Assembly (NCBI GenBank): GCA_903927415.1
Contig: CAIYMZ010000069.1
Location: forward strand, 1 to 10,158
From: an uncultured Alphaproteobacteria bacterium
GTDB taxonomy: Bacteria > Pseudomonadota > Alphaproteobacteria > Rickettsiales > UBA1997
Direction of reading: 5' to 3'
Length of the DNA stretch: 10,158 bases
The position numbers and the translations under genes were made by a program. Positions within the stretch are counted from its first letter, which is position 1. Each line of letters begins with the position of its first letter. The notes beneath the pieces are model-generated. The model was not told the origin of the DNA. It saw only the letters and a program-made list of their open reading frames with translations, and searched no databases. Of this stretch, positions 1-7,264 are shown one piece after another.

Positions 1-17
1 AAGTTCGGTGTTTTGAA

Positions 18-1118
18 TCAGTACCTCTTCAAAATCCCAATCACTCTTTGCGACAATTCTTCGATATCAAACGGCTTTGTCACATAGTCGTTAGCGCCGC
101 TTTTCAAGCCTTGCAGAATATTTTCTTGCTGACTTTTTACGGTTAACATCACCACCGGAATATCAGAAATTTCTGGATTACTTTTCATTTTTTTTAACAC
201 CGCAATTCCATCCAGCGCCGGCATCATGTAGTCAAGAATCACGATATTTGGTTTTTGTTCTGCAATAATTTCTAGCGCCTCTTTGCCATTTTTTGCACTA
301 AGCACAAGATATCCCAAGCGGCGAAAATGCTCGCTCAACACGTCGTGGATCAATTCGTCGTCATCTGCTACCAGAATTTTTTGACGGAAATTTTGCAGAA
401 TCTCGCCAATTCTTTTTTTAAAATTTTCAGTCTCAAAAGGCTGCGTGATGTAGTCGATCGCACCAGAAGACATGCCTCTCAACACATCATCACTATCAAT
501 TTTTTGCGCTAACATGACCACCGGAATTTCTTTGGTAGCGGAGTTTTTTTTCAGCGCCTCCAAAACCTCAAAACCATTTTTCTTCGGCATGTTGATAGCG
601 AGAATTATGAGGTCCAATTCATCTGACGAATTTTTTATTTTTTTTAAAATTTCAACGCCGTCTTTTGCTTCTAATATTTTACAATCAAGCTCCTGCAATG
701 CTTGTTTTGCTAGCTCTCGCGCGACATCGTCATCTTCCGCAATTGCTGCACAATATTTGAATTTTTTCTTGCCCTCATCCGCGAGAGAAATTTTTTTCTG
801 CGTTTTTAATTTTGATTCGACAATCGATTTTGCCTCTTGCAAGAAATCAGCAAAAGCCTCGCTTGGGCGAATTTTATTTTTAAAATTATTTTCTACTGCG
901 GCAGCAAAATTACCTAATTTTTCAAAGCCAAAAATTTTTGCTGAGCCGGCAATTTTATGCATTTTTTTTGCAGCCTCATTTTGGTCTTCTTCCTTGATCT
1001 TAGCGACTTTAGAATGGTCTGAAAATTTTTCTAGAAATGGCAGATCAGCTTTCAGCTTGAGCAAAAAATTCTGACCAATCGCGCCAATTTTTTTCTGAAA
1101 ATCTTGCTTATCTGTCAT
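18..1118 (-). CDS. HPt-receiver-receiver phosphorelay protein with a degenerate first receiver
   Basis: 366 residues, three domains and no output domain. Residues about 15-105 form a histidine phosphotransfer (HPt) domain: the motif HKIAGSAKIFGFEKL puts the phosphorylatable His at residue 54. Residues about 120-243 are a first receiver fold with the acidic cluster EDD (128-130), but the segment LIILAINMPKKNG has Ala174 where the phospho-acceptor Asp belongs. The switch Thr is Ala204 (VVMLAQK) and the conserved Lys is Gln226 (YITQPF). Residues about 246-366 are a second, intact receiver: DDD 252-254, Asp296 in VILDYMMPALDG, Thr326, Lys348 in YVTKPF. The gene is last in the kinase-receiver run and its ATG overlaps the upstream receiver gene by 11 bases, so it is probably translationally coupled. 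A soluble cytoplasmic relay protein is likely, with REC1 acting as a structural or dimerisation module, loosely as the second receiver of PleD does. The partner that delivers output is not visible here. Confidence 0.9.
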   Translation of the reverse strand: MTDKQDFQKKIGAIGQNFLLKLKADLPFLEKFSDHSKVAKIKEEDQNEAAKKMHKIAGSAKIFGFEKLGNFAAAVENNFKNKIRPSEAFADFLQEAKSIVESKLKTQKKISLADEGKKKFKYCAAIAEDDDVARELAKQALQELDCKILEAKDGVEILKKIKNSSDELDLIILAINMPKKNGFEVLEALKKNSATKEIPVVMLAQKIDSDDVLRGMSSGAIDYITQPFETENFKKRIGEILQNFRQKILVADDDELIHDVLSEHFRRLGYLVLSAKNGKEALEIIAEQKPNIVILDYMMPALDGIAVLKKMKSNPEISDIPVVMLTVKSQQENILQGLKSGANDYVTKPFDIEELSQRVIGILKRY

Positions 1119-1500
1119 TATTTTTTTGCCACATTTGGTTGATGATATCGCATAATTTTTCTGGATCGAAAGGTTTGGCGATCACTCCAATTGCTCCGGC
1201 ATCGAGATATGATTGTTGCTCTTTTGCCTGCATTTTTGCTGTCATAAAAATCACCGGAATATTTTTTATTACCGCGATTTCTTTCATGCGCTTAAAAGTC
1301 TCAAGCCCGTCCATTTCTGGCATCATCATGTCCATCAACACCAATTGCGGCAAAAATTTTGGCAATTCCCGCAATGCATCTACGCCAGATGCACAATGCT
1401 TCACTTCAAATTCTCCAAACTCTTCGAGCGTCATCACTGTGATTTGTGCGATGTCTTCATCATCCTCGACATAGAGAATTCTTTTTAATTTTTCGGTCAC
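1108..1500 (-). CDS. Single-domain response regulator (CheY-like receiver)
   Basis: 130 residues that are almost entirely one receiver domain. Visible hallmarks are the acidic pocket VEDDEDI (Glu12, Asp13, Asp14), phospho-acceptor Asp57 in LVLMDMMMPEMDG, switch Thr87 in VIFMTAK, and Lys109 in IAKPF. There is no DNA-binding or enzymatic output. The start is GTG at 1500-1498, whose G is also the last base of the kinase stop codon (TAGTG), the arrangement expected for termination-reinitiation coupling. The 3' end runs 11 bases into the HPt-REC-REC gene. By position it is the likely first phospho-acceptor of the adjacent kinase, shuttling phosphate to the HPt domain encoded next (inference). A CheY-type motility role is possible, but no chemotaxis genes are nearby. 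Confidence 0.92.
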   Translation of the reverse strand: MTEKLKRILYVEDDEDIAQITVMTLEEFGEFEVKHCASGVDALRELPKFLPQLVLMDMMMPEMDGLETFKRMKEIAVIKNIPVIFMTAKMQAKEQQSYLDAGAIGVIAKPFDPEKLCDIINQMWQKNNDR

Positions 1501-3638
1501 TAGTTGTTTTTTTCGGTTGGTAAAATGATGTAAAAAGTTGTGCCCGCTCCTTCCTTGCTGTCGAAGCCAATTACTCCTCCAAGCGCTTCCACTATTGCTT
1601 TGGCAATGCTTAATCCGAGTCCGGTTCCACTTTTTTTTCTAGTCGAAGAAGAATCGGCCTGAGAAAATTTTTGAAAAATTTTATCGCGAAAATCTAGTGG
1701 AATTCCATCGCCCTTGTCAGAAACGGAAATTTTTATTTTATTTTTTTCCTGCAATTTTAACGCAATCACCACCTCATCTCCCGCATGAGAAAATTTTGCT
1801 GCGTTCGATAAAAGATTCGTTAATGCTTGTCCGAAGCGGTTAATATCTAGGTTGCAATAGATCTTATCGATCTCGGAACTAATCACAAATTTGACATCAT
1901 ATTTTTGCGCATAGCCCAAATTTCTCTCCACAATATTCTGCACAATCTCACAAATTTCGACGCGCTCAAAATTATATTCCATCTTTCCGGCAGCGATTTT
2001 TTCAATGTCGAGAATGTCGTTAACCAACAAGGTCAGGCGTTCGCAATTGCTGTAAGAGATGTCGAGCAACTTTTTATTTTTCTCATCGATATCTTTTTTT
2101 AACTTCATGCGTAGCAGCCCGAGTGAACCCTGTATTGATGTCAGAGGGGTTCGAATCTCGTGATTAACCGTGGAGATGAATTCATTTTTCATGTTTTCAA
2201 TTTGCTTTCTTTCCGAAATATCACGCACCACACAGCAAAATAAATCACGCTCATCGAGAAGAATTTTACTGACAAAAACCTCGAGCGGAAATTCGCGGCC
2301 ATCCGCAGCAACACCTGTAAAATCAAGTCTCTTGCCAATCAAATCAGAAATTTTCTCAGCAGAATTTTTTAACAAAAAATTAAAATTCTTCCCCAAAATT
2401 TTTTCTTCATCATATCCAAAAATATTTTTGCAGGCACCGCTGTAGCTATCGATCTCGCCATTATGATTCACGGTAATAATGCCATCAACGATGCTATTCA
2501 TCACGATACGCATCTTCTCTTCGCTAGCAAAAAGATTCTCGGTTTTTTCCTTGAAGGCGCGCGCCAACTCACCGATTTCATCCTGTAAAAAAATTGGCAG
2601 ATTTAAAATTTTTTTCTTTTTGGATGCGATGACTTCCCGCGTCATAATTTTCAAAGGTCTGGTTAATTTTTTTGTCACCAAAATTGTCGCCAGCAGAGAT
2701 AGGATGAGAATAATTGTGCCGAGGATGATGTTTTGGTTACGCACCACATAAACTTCTTTCATCATCTCTTGTCGCGGCACCATTAGAACAATGCCAAAGA
2801 TCCTACTTGGATCATGCTCATCAACTCCAAATTTTACGCCGTAAAAAATGCGATTATTTTCGCTGCCCGTCATTTCGCTTTCATTGGCATGAAAAAATTT
2901 ATCCAAAAAATCCGGATGATCATACTCGTGATGAAATTTTAAATCGGAGACGCCGCGATCTTTGTAGTATTCCATATGCTCGTCTTCGTCATTCACCAGA
3001 AAGGCATCCTTCTTCAGAGCGATTTCCTTAAATGCCCGAGCAAACATCGCGTCGTAATCAGCGTTGATCACCAACATGCCGCATAATTTTTCTTCACAAA
3101 AAACCGGCAAAGTCATGTCGATTACAAACTTATTTTTGTCGTAAGTAGTTTTGGAAATGTGAGTGCCGCGATAATTTTCATTGGCGACAACTTCTTGGAA
3201 ATAAGGCTCGCGTGATTTTTCCTGCAGATTTTTTGCATCAACTATTTCGAATTTTTCATCAACACGATTAACCCTCAGAAGCTCATATCCACTATTCAAA
3301 CTGATGAATTGTAAATGCTGATAGTGCGACCTCTCCTTCATCACCGAAATAAAAATCGCGGCTAATTCTTTTTTAAAATTTGGCTGGTGTGGATTGAGGA
3401 TAGCGTCGCTAACCGACGGCATTCGAGAAATAATGAAGACATCATTCCTCATCTCGTCATATTTGCTTTTGAAACGCAAAGAAGCTGTACGCGCTTCGCC
3501 GGCAAGATTGTCGATAACTTTATTTTGAGTGATTTCTAGCGTGCGGAAATAATTCAGAACACCGATGAACATCGCAGTCGCAAAGGTTGTGCTGCAAGTA
3601 AGTAAAATGATTTTTGCCTGCAGAGATTTAAGTGACAT
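1500..3638 (-). CDS. Membrane sensor histidine kinase (Cache-HAMP-PAS-HisKA-HATPase)
   Basis: Numbering is from an in-frame TTG at 3728 (742 aa). My preferred start is the ATG at 3638 (residue 31, 712 aa), five residues ahead of the first membrane helix (about 36-61); an ATG at 3671 is also possible. Periplasmic residues about 63-332 look like a double-Cache sensor. A second helix lies at about 334-351, followed by HAMP (352-405) and PAS (405-510, ending VVRDISERKQIENMK). The dimerisation domain carries His523 in NHEIRTPLTSIQ. The ATPase domain has the N box NLLSNAAKFS (Asn642), the G1 box DKGDGIP (671-677), the F box IFQKFSQAD and the G2 box GTGLGLS (701-707). There is no attached receiver, so autophosphorylated His523 must pass phosphate to a separate protein; the two receiver genes directly downstream are the obvious partners. 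The sensed ligand cannot be read from the sequence. No Shine-Dalgarno motif precedes any candidate start. Confidence 0.93.
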   Translation of the reverse strand: MSLKSLQAKIILLTCSTTFATAMFIGVLNYFRTLEITQNKVIDNLAGEARTASLRFKSKYDEMRNDVFIISRMPSVSDAILNPHQPNFKKELAAIFISVMKERSHYQHLQFISLNSGYELLRVNRVDEKFEIVDAKNLQEKSREPYFQEVVANENYRGTHISKTTYDKNKFVIDMTLPVFCEEKLCGMLVINADYDAMFARAFKEIALKKDAFLVNDEDEHMEYYKDRGVSDLKFHHEYDHPDFLDKFFHANESEMTGSENNRIFYGVKFGVDEHDPSRIFGIVLMVPRQEMMKEVYVVRNQNIILGTIILILSLLATILVTKKLTRPLKIMTREVIASKKKKILNLPIFLQDEIGELARAFKEKTENLFASEEKMRIVMNSIVDGIITVNHNGEIDSYSGACKNIFGYDEEKILGKNFNFLLKNSAEKISDLIGKRLDFTGVAADGREFPLEVFVSKILLDERDLFCCVVRDISERKQIENMKNEFISTVNHEIRTPLTSIQGSLGLLRMKLKKDIDEKNKKLLDISYSNCERLTLLVNDILDIEKIAAGKMEYNFERVEICEIVQNIVERNLGYAQKYDVKFVISSEIDKIYCNLDINRFGQALTNLLSNAAKFSHAGDEVVIALKLQEKNKIKISVSDKGDGIPLDFRDKIFQKFSQADSSSTRKKSGTGLGLSIAKAIVEALGGVIGFDSKEGAGTTFYIILPTEKNN

Positions 3639-3734
3639 GCCACAAAATTTTTGAAAAAAACTAAAATTCATTCCACATTTGAGTGATATTAAAAAGATGC
3701 AAAAAATTATGGCGCTGTCGCAAATCAAGTTTTT

Positions 3735-4268
3735 CTAAGAAATTTGAAGAGATTCAAAACTTGGATTGAACCACGCCATCATTACATCTGAGCCTAATTT
3801 TTTCTCCGCATCCAAAATCCGATTCTTACAAACTCCTTCGATTTCAAATCCTAAAGATTGGTAAAGTTTTATTCCGCGTGGATTATTTTGACGCGTCATC
3901 AGCTCAACGCGCACAATGCTTCGACGGCTTTTTTTTATTTCGGTGAGCAGGTGCGAGAAAATTTTTCTACCCAAACCTTGTCCCTGAAAATCGGGATGAA
4001 CCACCAAAGTTAAGTTTCCCAAAACATGTTTAAAGCATTGAGGCTCATGCTTGTAGCAGTGAATTTCCGCGATGAGTTTTTTGGGATTTGATGGATGCTC
4101 GATCACAAAAATCAAACCCGTCCGCAAAGATTTTTTGACAAAATCCGCGACATCTTTTTGCAGAATTTCTTCCACTTTGCGCGCAACTCCATTTGCTGTT
4201 TTTGCCGCTTCTAGATTGAGCAAAAAAATCTCCCGAACATCTGTTTGTTTGGCTTTACGAAGTTTCAT
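3735..4268 (-). CDS. GNAT-family N-acetyltransferase
   Basis: 177 residues with the GNAT fold. Strand beta4 and the acetyl-CoA pyrophosphate-binding loop appear as LTLVVHPDFQGQGLGRKIF (about 86-104), with the Q-x-x-G-x-G motif at 95-100. The C-terminal signature is RQNNPRGIKLYQSLGFEIEG (126-145), where family members place the Asn and Tyr near the CoA and catalytic site. The acetyl acceptor is not predictable; family members modify protein N termini, amines or antibiotics. The ATG at 4268 overlaps by one base the stop that the broken DUF1016 gene would have in its ancestral frame (TAATG), so the pair was once coupled. The kinase gene follows in the same direction, 6 bp later by its longest reading or 96 bp later by the preferred one. 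Whether acetylation relates to the phosphorelay is unknown. Confidence 0.88.
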   Translation of the reverse strand: MKLRKAKQTDVREIFLLNLEAAKTANGVARKVEEILQKDVADFVKKSLRTGLIFVIEHPSNPKKLIAEIHCYKHEPQCFKHVLGNLTLVVHPDFQGQGLGRKIFSHLLTEIKKSRRSIVRVELMTRQNNPRGIKLYQSLGFEIEGVCKNRILDAEKKLGSDVMMAWFNPSFESLQIS

Positions 4269-5289
4269 TACGAATTTAATTTTTTGAATTCCTCGGCACT
4301 TGGAATAAATTTCCTGATTTTTTTATCAGTAATTTTTTCGGAAGTTTTATATTCGGAAATTCCGAGCGGTTTGATGATGTAGCGCGTCTAATGATTTCCT
4401 TGTTGTTTTTCGCGCAAAGCACGATGCCAATAGAGCTTTGATCTTGCTGGTGTTTCAGCTTCTCGTCAATCACTGAAAGATAAAAAGCGAGCTTGCCGGA
4501 ATATTCAGGTTTGAACTCACCAGTTTTTAATTCGACGATCACAAAACAGCGCAATTCGAAATTGTAAAAAAGTAAGTCGACAAAAAAATCCTGACCACCG
4601 ACCACAAGCTGATATTGCTTGCCGATGAAGGCGAATCCTCGTCCGAGCTCGAGTAAAAATTTCGTTACATTTTCGATCAAACAATCTTCGAGTTCTTTTT
4701 CTTTTCGAATAAAATCAAAATTATATTCATCTTTGAATATGCTTTCGACTAGCTCGGATTGAGCTTTGGGGAGGGTGAGATCGAAATTGTGGCTTTTGGT
4801 TGCCGCGACTTGTCTGCGGTAAAGATCACTTTTGATTTGATGAGTTAAAACACTGCGCGACCAGCCGTTTTTTATGGTTTGATCAATGTACCAAAGACGC
4901 TGCTCTTCTAGCGGCACTTAATCCATCAGCATCACGTGATGTCTCCATGGAATATCAAAAAATGGGGAAATTTTTAATTCTCCACCAAGCTGCTGGCAAA
5001 TTTGAATTCCATAGGTCTCAGCAAATTTTCTCATGTAAAAAAGATTTGTTACCGACAGCCCCTTCATCTCAGGAAATTCATTGCGTAAATCATTCGAAAT
5101 TCGTTCAACAATTTTACTTCCCCAACCTTCCGCCGCTTGCTTTTCCAGAATTAATTTTCCGATTTTGAAATAAAGCAAAATCAATTCACGATTTACCGCC
5201 AGCGAAGCCTTTGTTCGCGCGGCCTGAATCTGAATTTTTAATTCATTAATTAGAATAACATAAGATTTTTTTGGTGATAATTTTTTCAT
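4268..5289 (-). pseudogene. DUF1016/YhcG-family PD-(D/E)XK nuclease gene, broken by a stop and a frameshift
   Basis: Two open segments make up one family member. The first (5289-4918, 123 codons) is the DUF1016 N-terminal domain, ending IPWRHHVMLMD then TAA. The same frame continues without a gap as VPLEEQRLWYIDQTIKNGWS (from 4917), which is the normal continuation in this family, so the TAA sits at an internal codon. The second segment holds the nuclease-like core: Asp114 in FFVDLLFYN and VELK (128-131). Near 4382-4386 (CGCGC) the frame is lost: the open frame goes on as RRATSSNRSEF, whereas the neighbouring frame reads YIIKPLGISEYK, the expected family C-terminus, and runs to a TAA at 4270-4268. 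The repaired protein would be about 340 aa, close to full family length. Homologues are poorly understood; some are linked to DNA processing or restriction. It is probably an inactive remnant; two independent sequencing errors are less likely but possible. Confidence 0.85.
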
Positions 5290-5332
5290 AAGTTTTGCAG
5301 GGGGTTTTGGTTTTGGTTTACAATCTCAAGAG

Positions 5333-5353
5333 ATCCTGAAGCTAGTTCAGGAT
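5333..5353. repeat. Short perfect inverted repeat, 8-bp arms
   Basis: ATCCTGAA (5333-5340), spacer GCTAG, TTCAGGAT (5346-5353) form a perfect hairpin in the gap between comM and the DUF1016 remnant. From memory, ATCCTGAA..TTCAGGAT hairpins recur as dispersed intergenic repeats in alphaproteobacterial genomes. It is not followed by a clear T-run on either strand, so a terminator role is uncertain. Confidence 0.5.
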
Positions 5354-5354
5354 A

Positions 5355-5389
5355 AAAGTTTCTAACTCACTTTGTTCGTAAGAAACTTT
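5355..5389 (-). terminator. Candidate terminator hairpin after comM
   Basis: A perfect 9-bp inverted repeat, AAAGTTTCT (5355-5363) and AGAAACTTT (5381-5389), encloses a 17-base loop and overlaps the comM stop codon at 5388-5390. Read on the minus strand, the stem is followed by TTTTA, a short U-tract. The stem is A/T-rich and the loop long, so it would be weak. It could separate comM from the DUF1016-to-receiver run downstream. Confidence 0.35.
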
Positions 5390-6902
5390 AAATTTTTCGT
5401 CGATAAGAAATCGCCTCCAACAAATGATTTTGGTGAATTTTTTCTGAGCTTTCCAAATCGGCAATTGTCCGCGCAACCCTGAGAATCCTCGTCACACCGC
5501 GCATCGAGCTCTGCATTTTTTGCACAGCATTTTGTAAAATTTTTTGTCCCGCCGCATCAAGTTCGCAAAATTTTTCTAAAATTTTTCCGTCGATTTTAGT
5601 GTTAAGTTTTGGCAGATTTTTCATCTCGCTTTCTTTTTCGTATCTTTTTTTTTGCAGCTCGCGCGCCTTTAAAACTCTGGCTGCAACCACTTCTGAGCTC
5701 TCACCTTTCTGCAAATTATTTAGCGAAAAAATATCAACCGCGCCGACATTTACAGAAATGTCGATGCGATCCAAAAGCGGGCCGGAAATTTTATTTTTAT
5801 ATTCTTCGCCGCAGTTAGGAGCTTTTTTGCATTCACGCATGGCATCGCCCAAATAGCCGCAGCGGCAAGGGTTCATCGCTGCTACTAGTTGAAAATTTGC
5901 GGGGTAAGTGATGTGGGAATTGACGCGCGAAATGCTGACATTTCCAGTTTCCAAAGGTTGTCGCAGTGAATCCAAAACTTGTCGCGGAAATTCCGCCAAT
6001 TCATCCAAAAATAAAACGCCATTGTGAGCGAGCGAAACCTCTCCGGGCTTGGCTTTAGCGCCTCCTCCAACCATTGCCGGCATTGAGCAAGAATGGTGAA
6101 CTTCGCGGTAAGGTCGCGAGGTGATTAATTTGCCGTCAGTAATTTTTCCGCTGACGCTGGCGATCATGTTGATCTCAAGAATTTCTTCTAATTCGCATTG
6201 CGGCAAAATTCCGGGAAGACGTGAGGCGAGCATTGATTTGCCAGTGCCGGGAGGGCCAACCATCAAAAGATTATGACCTCCGGCCGCAGCAATTTCGAGT
6301 GCGCGTTTGGCGGTTTCTTGACCTTTAACGTCAGACAAATCGGGATATTTTTTTTCGGCAAAAATTTTGGAAGTTGTCGGGCGTGATAAAACTTGTTCGT
6401 TTTTTAAGTGATTGACCAGAGTCATTAAATCTGGTGCGGCGATAATCTCCAAATCTCCTGCCCAAGCGGCTTCTGAGCCATTTTCTCTCGGACAAATTAT
6501 GCCACAATTTCTTTGATTAGCGCCGATTGCTGCCGAAATAATTCCGCTTACTGATTCGACGGTGCCGTCGAGAGAAAGTTCGCCGAGCACAAAAAATTCA
6601 TCGACGGTTTCTTGCGCTAAAACACCGATTTCGATCATGATTCCAAGCGCGATTGCGAGATCAAAATGGCTGCCTTCTTTTTGCAAATCTGCCGGCGCGA
6701 GATTAACGGTAATTTTTTTGTAGGGCCATGAAAGGCCTGTAGATGTGATTGCGGCACGAACTCGCTCTTTCGATTCGCCAACAGCTTTGTCGGGCAAACC
6801 AACAATTACAAAGCTTGCCATTCCGGGAGAAATTTTTATCTGAACATCAATTGGGGCAACGTCAATTCCGGTGAAGGAGAAGGTTTTGATTTTGGCGACC
6901 AT
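5388..6902 (-). CDS. comM: YifB/ComM-type AAA+ ATPase (Mg-chelatase-like)
   Basis: 504 residues, the usual family length. Residues about 20-140 are the N-terminal ChlI/Lon-like domain (TVNLAPADLQKEGSHFDLAIA). The AAA+ module spans about 190-395: Walker A GPPGTGKS (216-223), Walker B VLFLDE (296-301), sensor-1 region AAMNPC (341-346) with a Cys cluster (346, 348, 358, 364) that could bind metal, and the arginine motif LLDRIDI (376-382). Residues about 410-504 are the C-terminal Mg-chelatase helical domain, with RGVTRILRVARTIADL (468-483) supplying sensor 2. Characterised homologues are hexameric helicases that promote branch migration during integration of DNA taken up by natural transformation. 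The gene also occurs widely in species not known to be competent, so competence cannot be concluded. The ATG at 6902 lies 99 bp after tRNA-Arg on the same strand, with a large palindrome between; no Shine-Dalgarno motif is seen. Confidence 0.96.
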   Translation of the reverse strand: MVAKIKTFSFTGIDVAPIDVQIKISPGMASFVIVGLPDKAVGESKERVRAAITSTGLSWPYKKITVNLAPADLQKEGSHFDLAIALGIMIEIGVLAQETVDEFFVLGELSLDGTVESVSGIISAAIGANQRNCGIICPRENGSEAAWAGDLEIIAAPDLMTLVNHLKNEQVLSRPTTSKIFAEKKYPDLSDVKGQETAKRALEIAAAGGHNLLMVGPPGTGKSMLASRLPGILPQCELEEILEINMIASVSGKITDGKLITSRPYREVHHSCSMPAMVGGGAKAKPGEVSLAHNGVLFLDELAEFPRQVLDSLRQPLETGNVSISRVNSHITYPANFQLVAAMNPCRCGYLGDAMRECKKAPNCGEEYKNKISGPLLDRIDISVNVGAVDIFSLNNLQKGESSEVVAARVLKARELQKKRYEKESEMKNLPKLNTKIDGKILEKFCELDAAGQKILQNAVQKMQSSMRGVTRILRVARTIADLESSEKIHQNHLLEAISYRRKI

Positions 6903-6934
6903 GGTGTGGTGGTTTGTGGGTTGGTGGAACTGGC

Positions 6935-7004
6935 CCAGGCTTCGCTCTAACGATCTACTTCTGGCGCTAGCGTGCCAGGCATAGCTCGTAAGAGCGAAGC
7001 CTGG
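6935..7004. repeat. 70-bp palindromic element abutting the tRNA-Arg CCA end
   Basis: The whole block is one long imperfect palindrome. Outer arms of 14 bp are perfect (CCAGGCTTCGCTCT at 6935-6948, AGAGCGAAGCCTGG at 6991-7004). After one mismatch come inner 16-base arms (6950-6965 and 6974-6989) pairing at 12 of 16 positions, around the 8-base loop GCTAGCGT. The right arm includes the complement of the tRNA CCA (7002-7004), so in the minus-strand transcript the stem begins exactly at the tRNA 3' end. It lies 32 bp before comM. It could be a mobile palindromic repeat, a tRNA processing signal or a leader structure for comM. It has no coding potential. Confidence 0.85.
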
Positions 7005-7078
7005 TGAGCCCGAGACGATTCGAACGTCCGACCCACAGCTTAGAAGGCTGTTGCTCTATCCAACTGAGCTACGGGCTC
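7002..7078 (-). tRNA. tRNA-Arg (anticodon TCT)
   Basis: A full 77-nt cloverleaf with encoded CCA. The acceptor stem pairs GAGCCCG with CGGGCTC, followed by discriminator A and CCA. The D arm is GCTC-AGTTGGATA-GAGC. The anticodon arm is ACAGC-CTTCTAA-GCTGT, with anticodon TCT reading AGA and probably AGG. The variable loop is GGGTC, and the T arm is GGACG-TTCGAAT-CGTCT with one G-T pair. All invariant positions I can check by eye are present. It lies between yggS and comM on the same strand. A TATACT hexamer (7086-7081) sits only two bases upstream, too close to serve as a standard -10 for a precursor starting before the tRNA. Confidence 0.97.
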
Positions 7079-7083
7079 TGAGT

Positions 7084-7163
7084 ATATACCAAGGCTCCTT
7101 CAAACCTGAAGAAGTCGACCTCAATTTTTTAGTTTGTTCAAGTTTGAAGCGGCTTTGATATAT
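7084..7163. repeat. Imperfect 22-bp inverted repeat between yggS and tRNA-Arg
   Basis: Positions 7084-7105 and 7142-7163 are inverted copies that pair at 18 of 22 positions (ATATACC...TTCAAAC against GTTTGAA...ATATAT), with a 36-bp centre. The element fills much of the 186-bp gap between the yggS stop and the tRNA. The rest of that gap holds a small G/C hairpin (CCCGC 7164-7168, GCGGG 7175-7179) and an 8-bp inverted pair CTTTGTAG (7185-7192) and CTACAAAG (7250-7257). No coding region is evident. It may be a degraded palindromic repeat, or part of the yggS 3' region and tRNA leader. Confidence 0.55.
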
Positions 7164-7264
7164 CCCGCAGAAAGGCGGGGGGCGCTTTGTAGGAATCAAA
7201 CAAAAAAAATCAACGCTAAACTTTGCGATCATCCACGAAGTTCTACAGACTACAAAGATGACGG

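Noticed and set aside
472..1074. 200-codon plus-strand open frame opposite the HPt-REC-REC gene
   Set aside because: It is the antisense of a gene with clear HPt and receiver motifs; its Ser/Phe-rich, low-complexity translation reflects Lys/Glu-rich codons on the other strand.
2170..2751. Two plus-strand open frames of about 90 codons inside the histidine kinase
   Set aside because: Shadows of the PAS and HAMP coding region; no recognisable domain.
4276..4917. Independent GTG-started nuclease gene
   Set aside because: It begins directly after the in-frame TAA and its first residues are the internal continuation of the DUF1016 protein; it lacks the N-terminal domain and its C-terminus is frameshifted, so it is a fragment.
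5290..5387. CRISPR-like or attachment-site structure between comM and the DUF1016 remnant
   Set aside because: Only two unrelated small hairpins; no direct repeats with spacers and no duplication of the tRNA 3' end anywhere in the window.
7078..7090. TATACT at 7086-7081 as the tRNA promoter -10 box
   Set aside because: Only two bases separate it from the tRNA 5' end and no -35 lies at about 17 bp, so transcription would start inside the tRNA.
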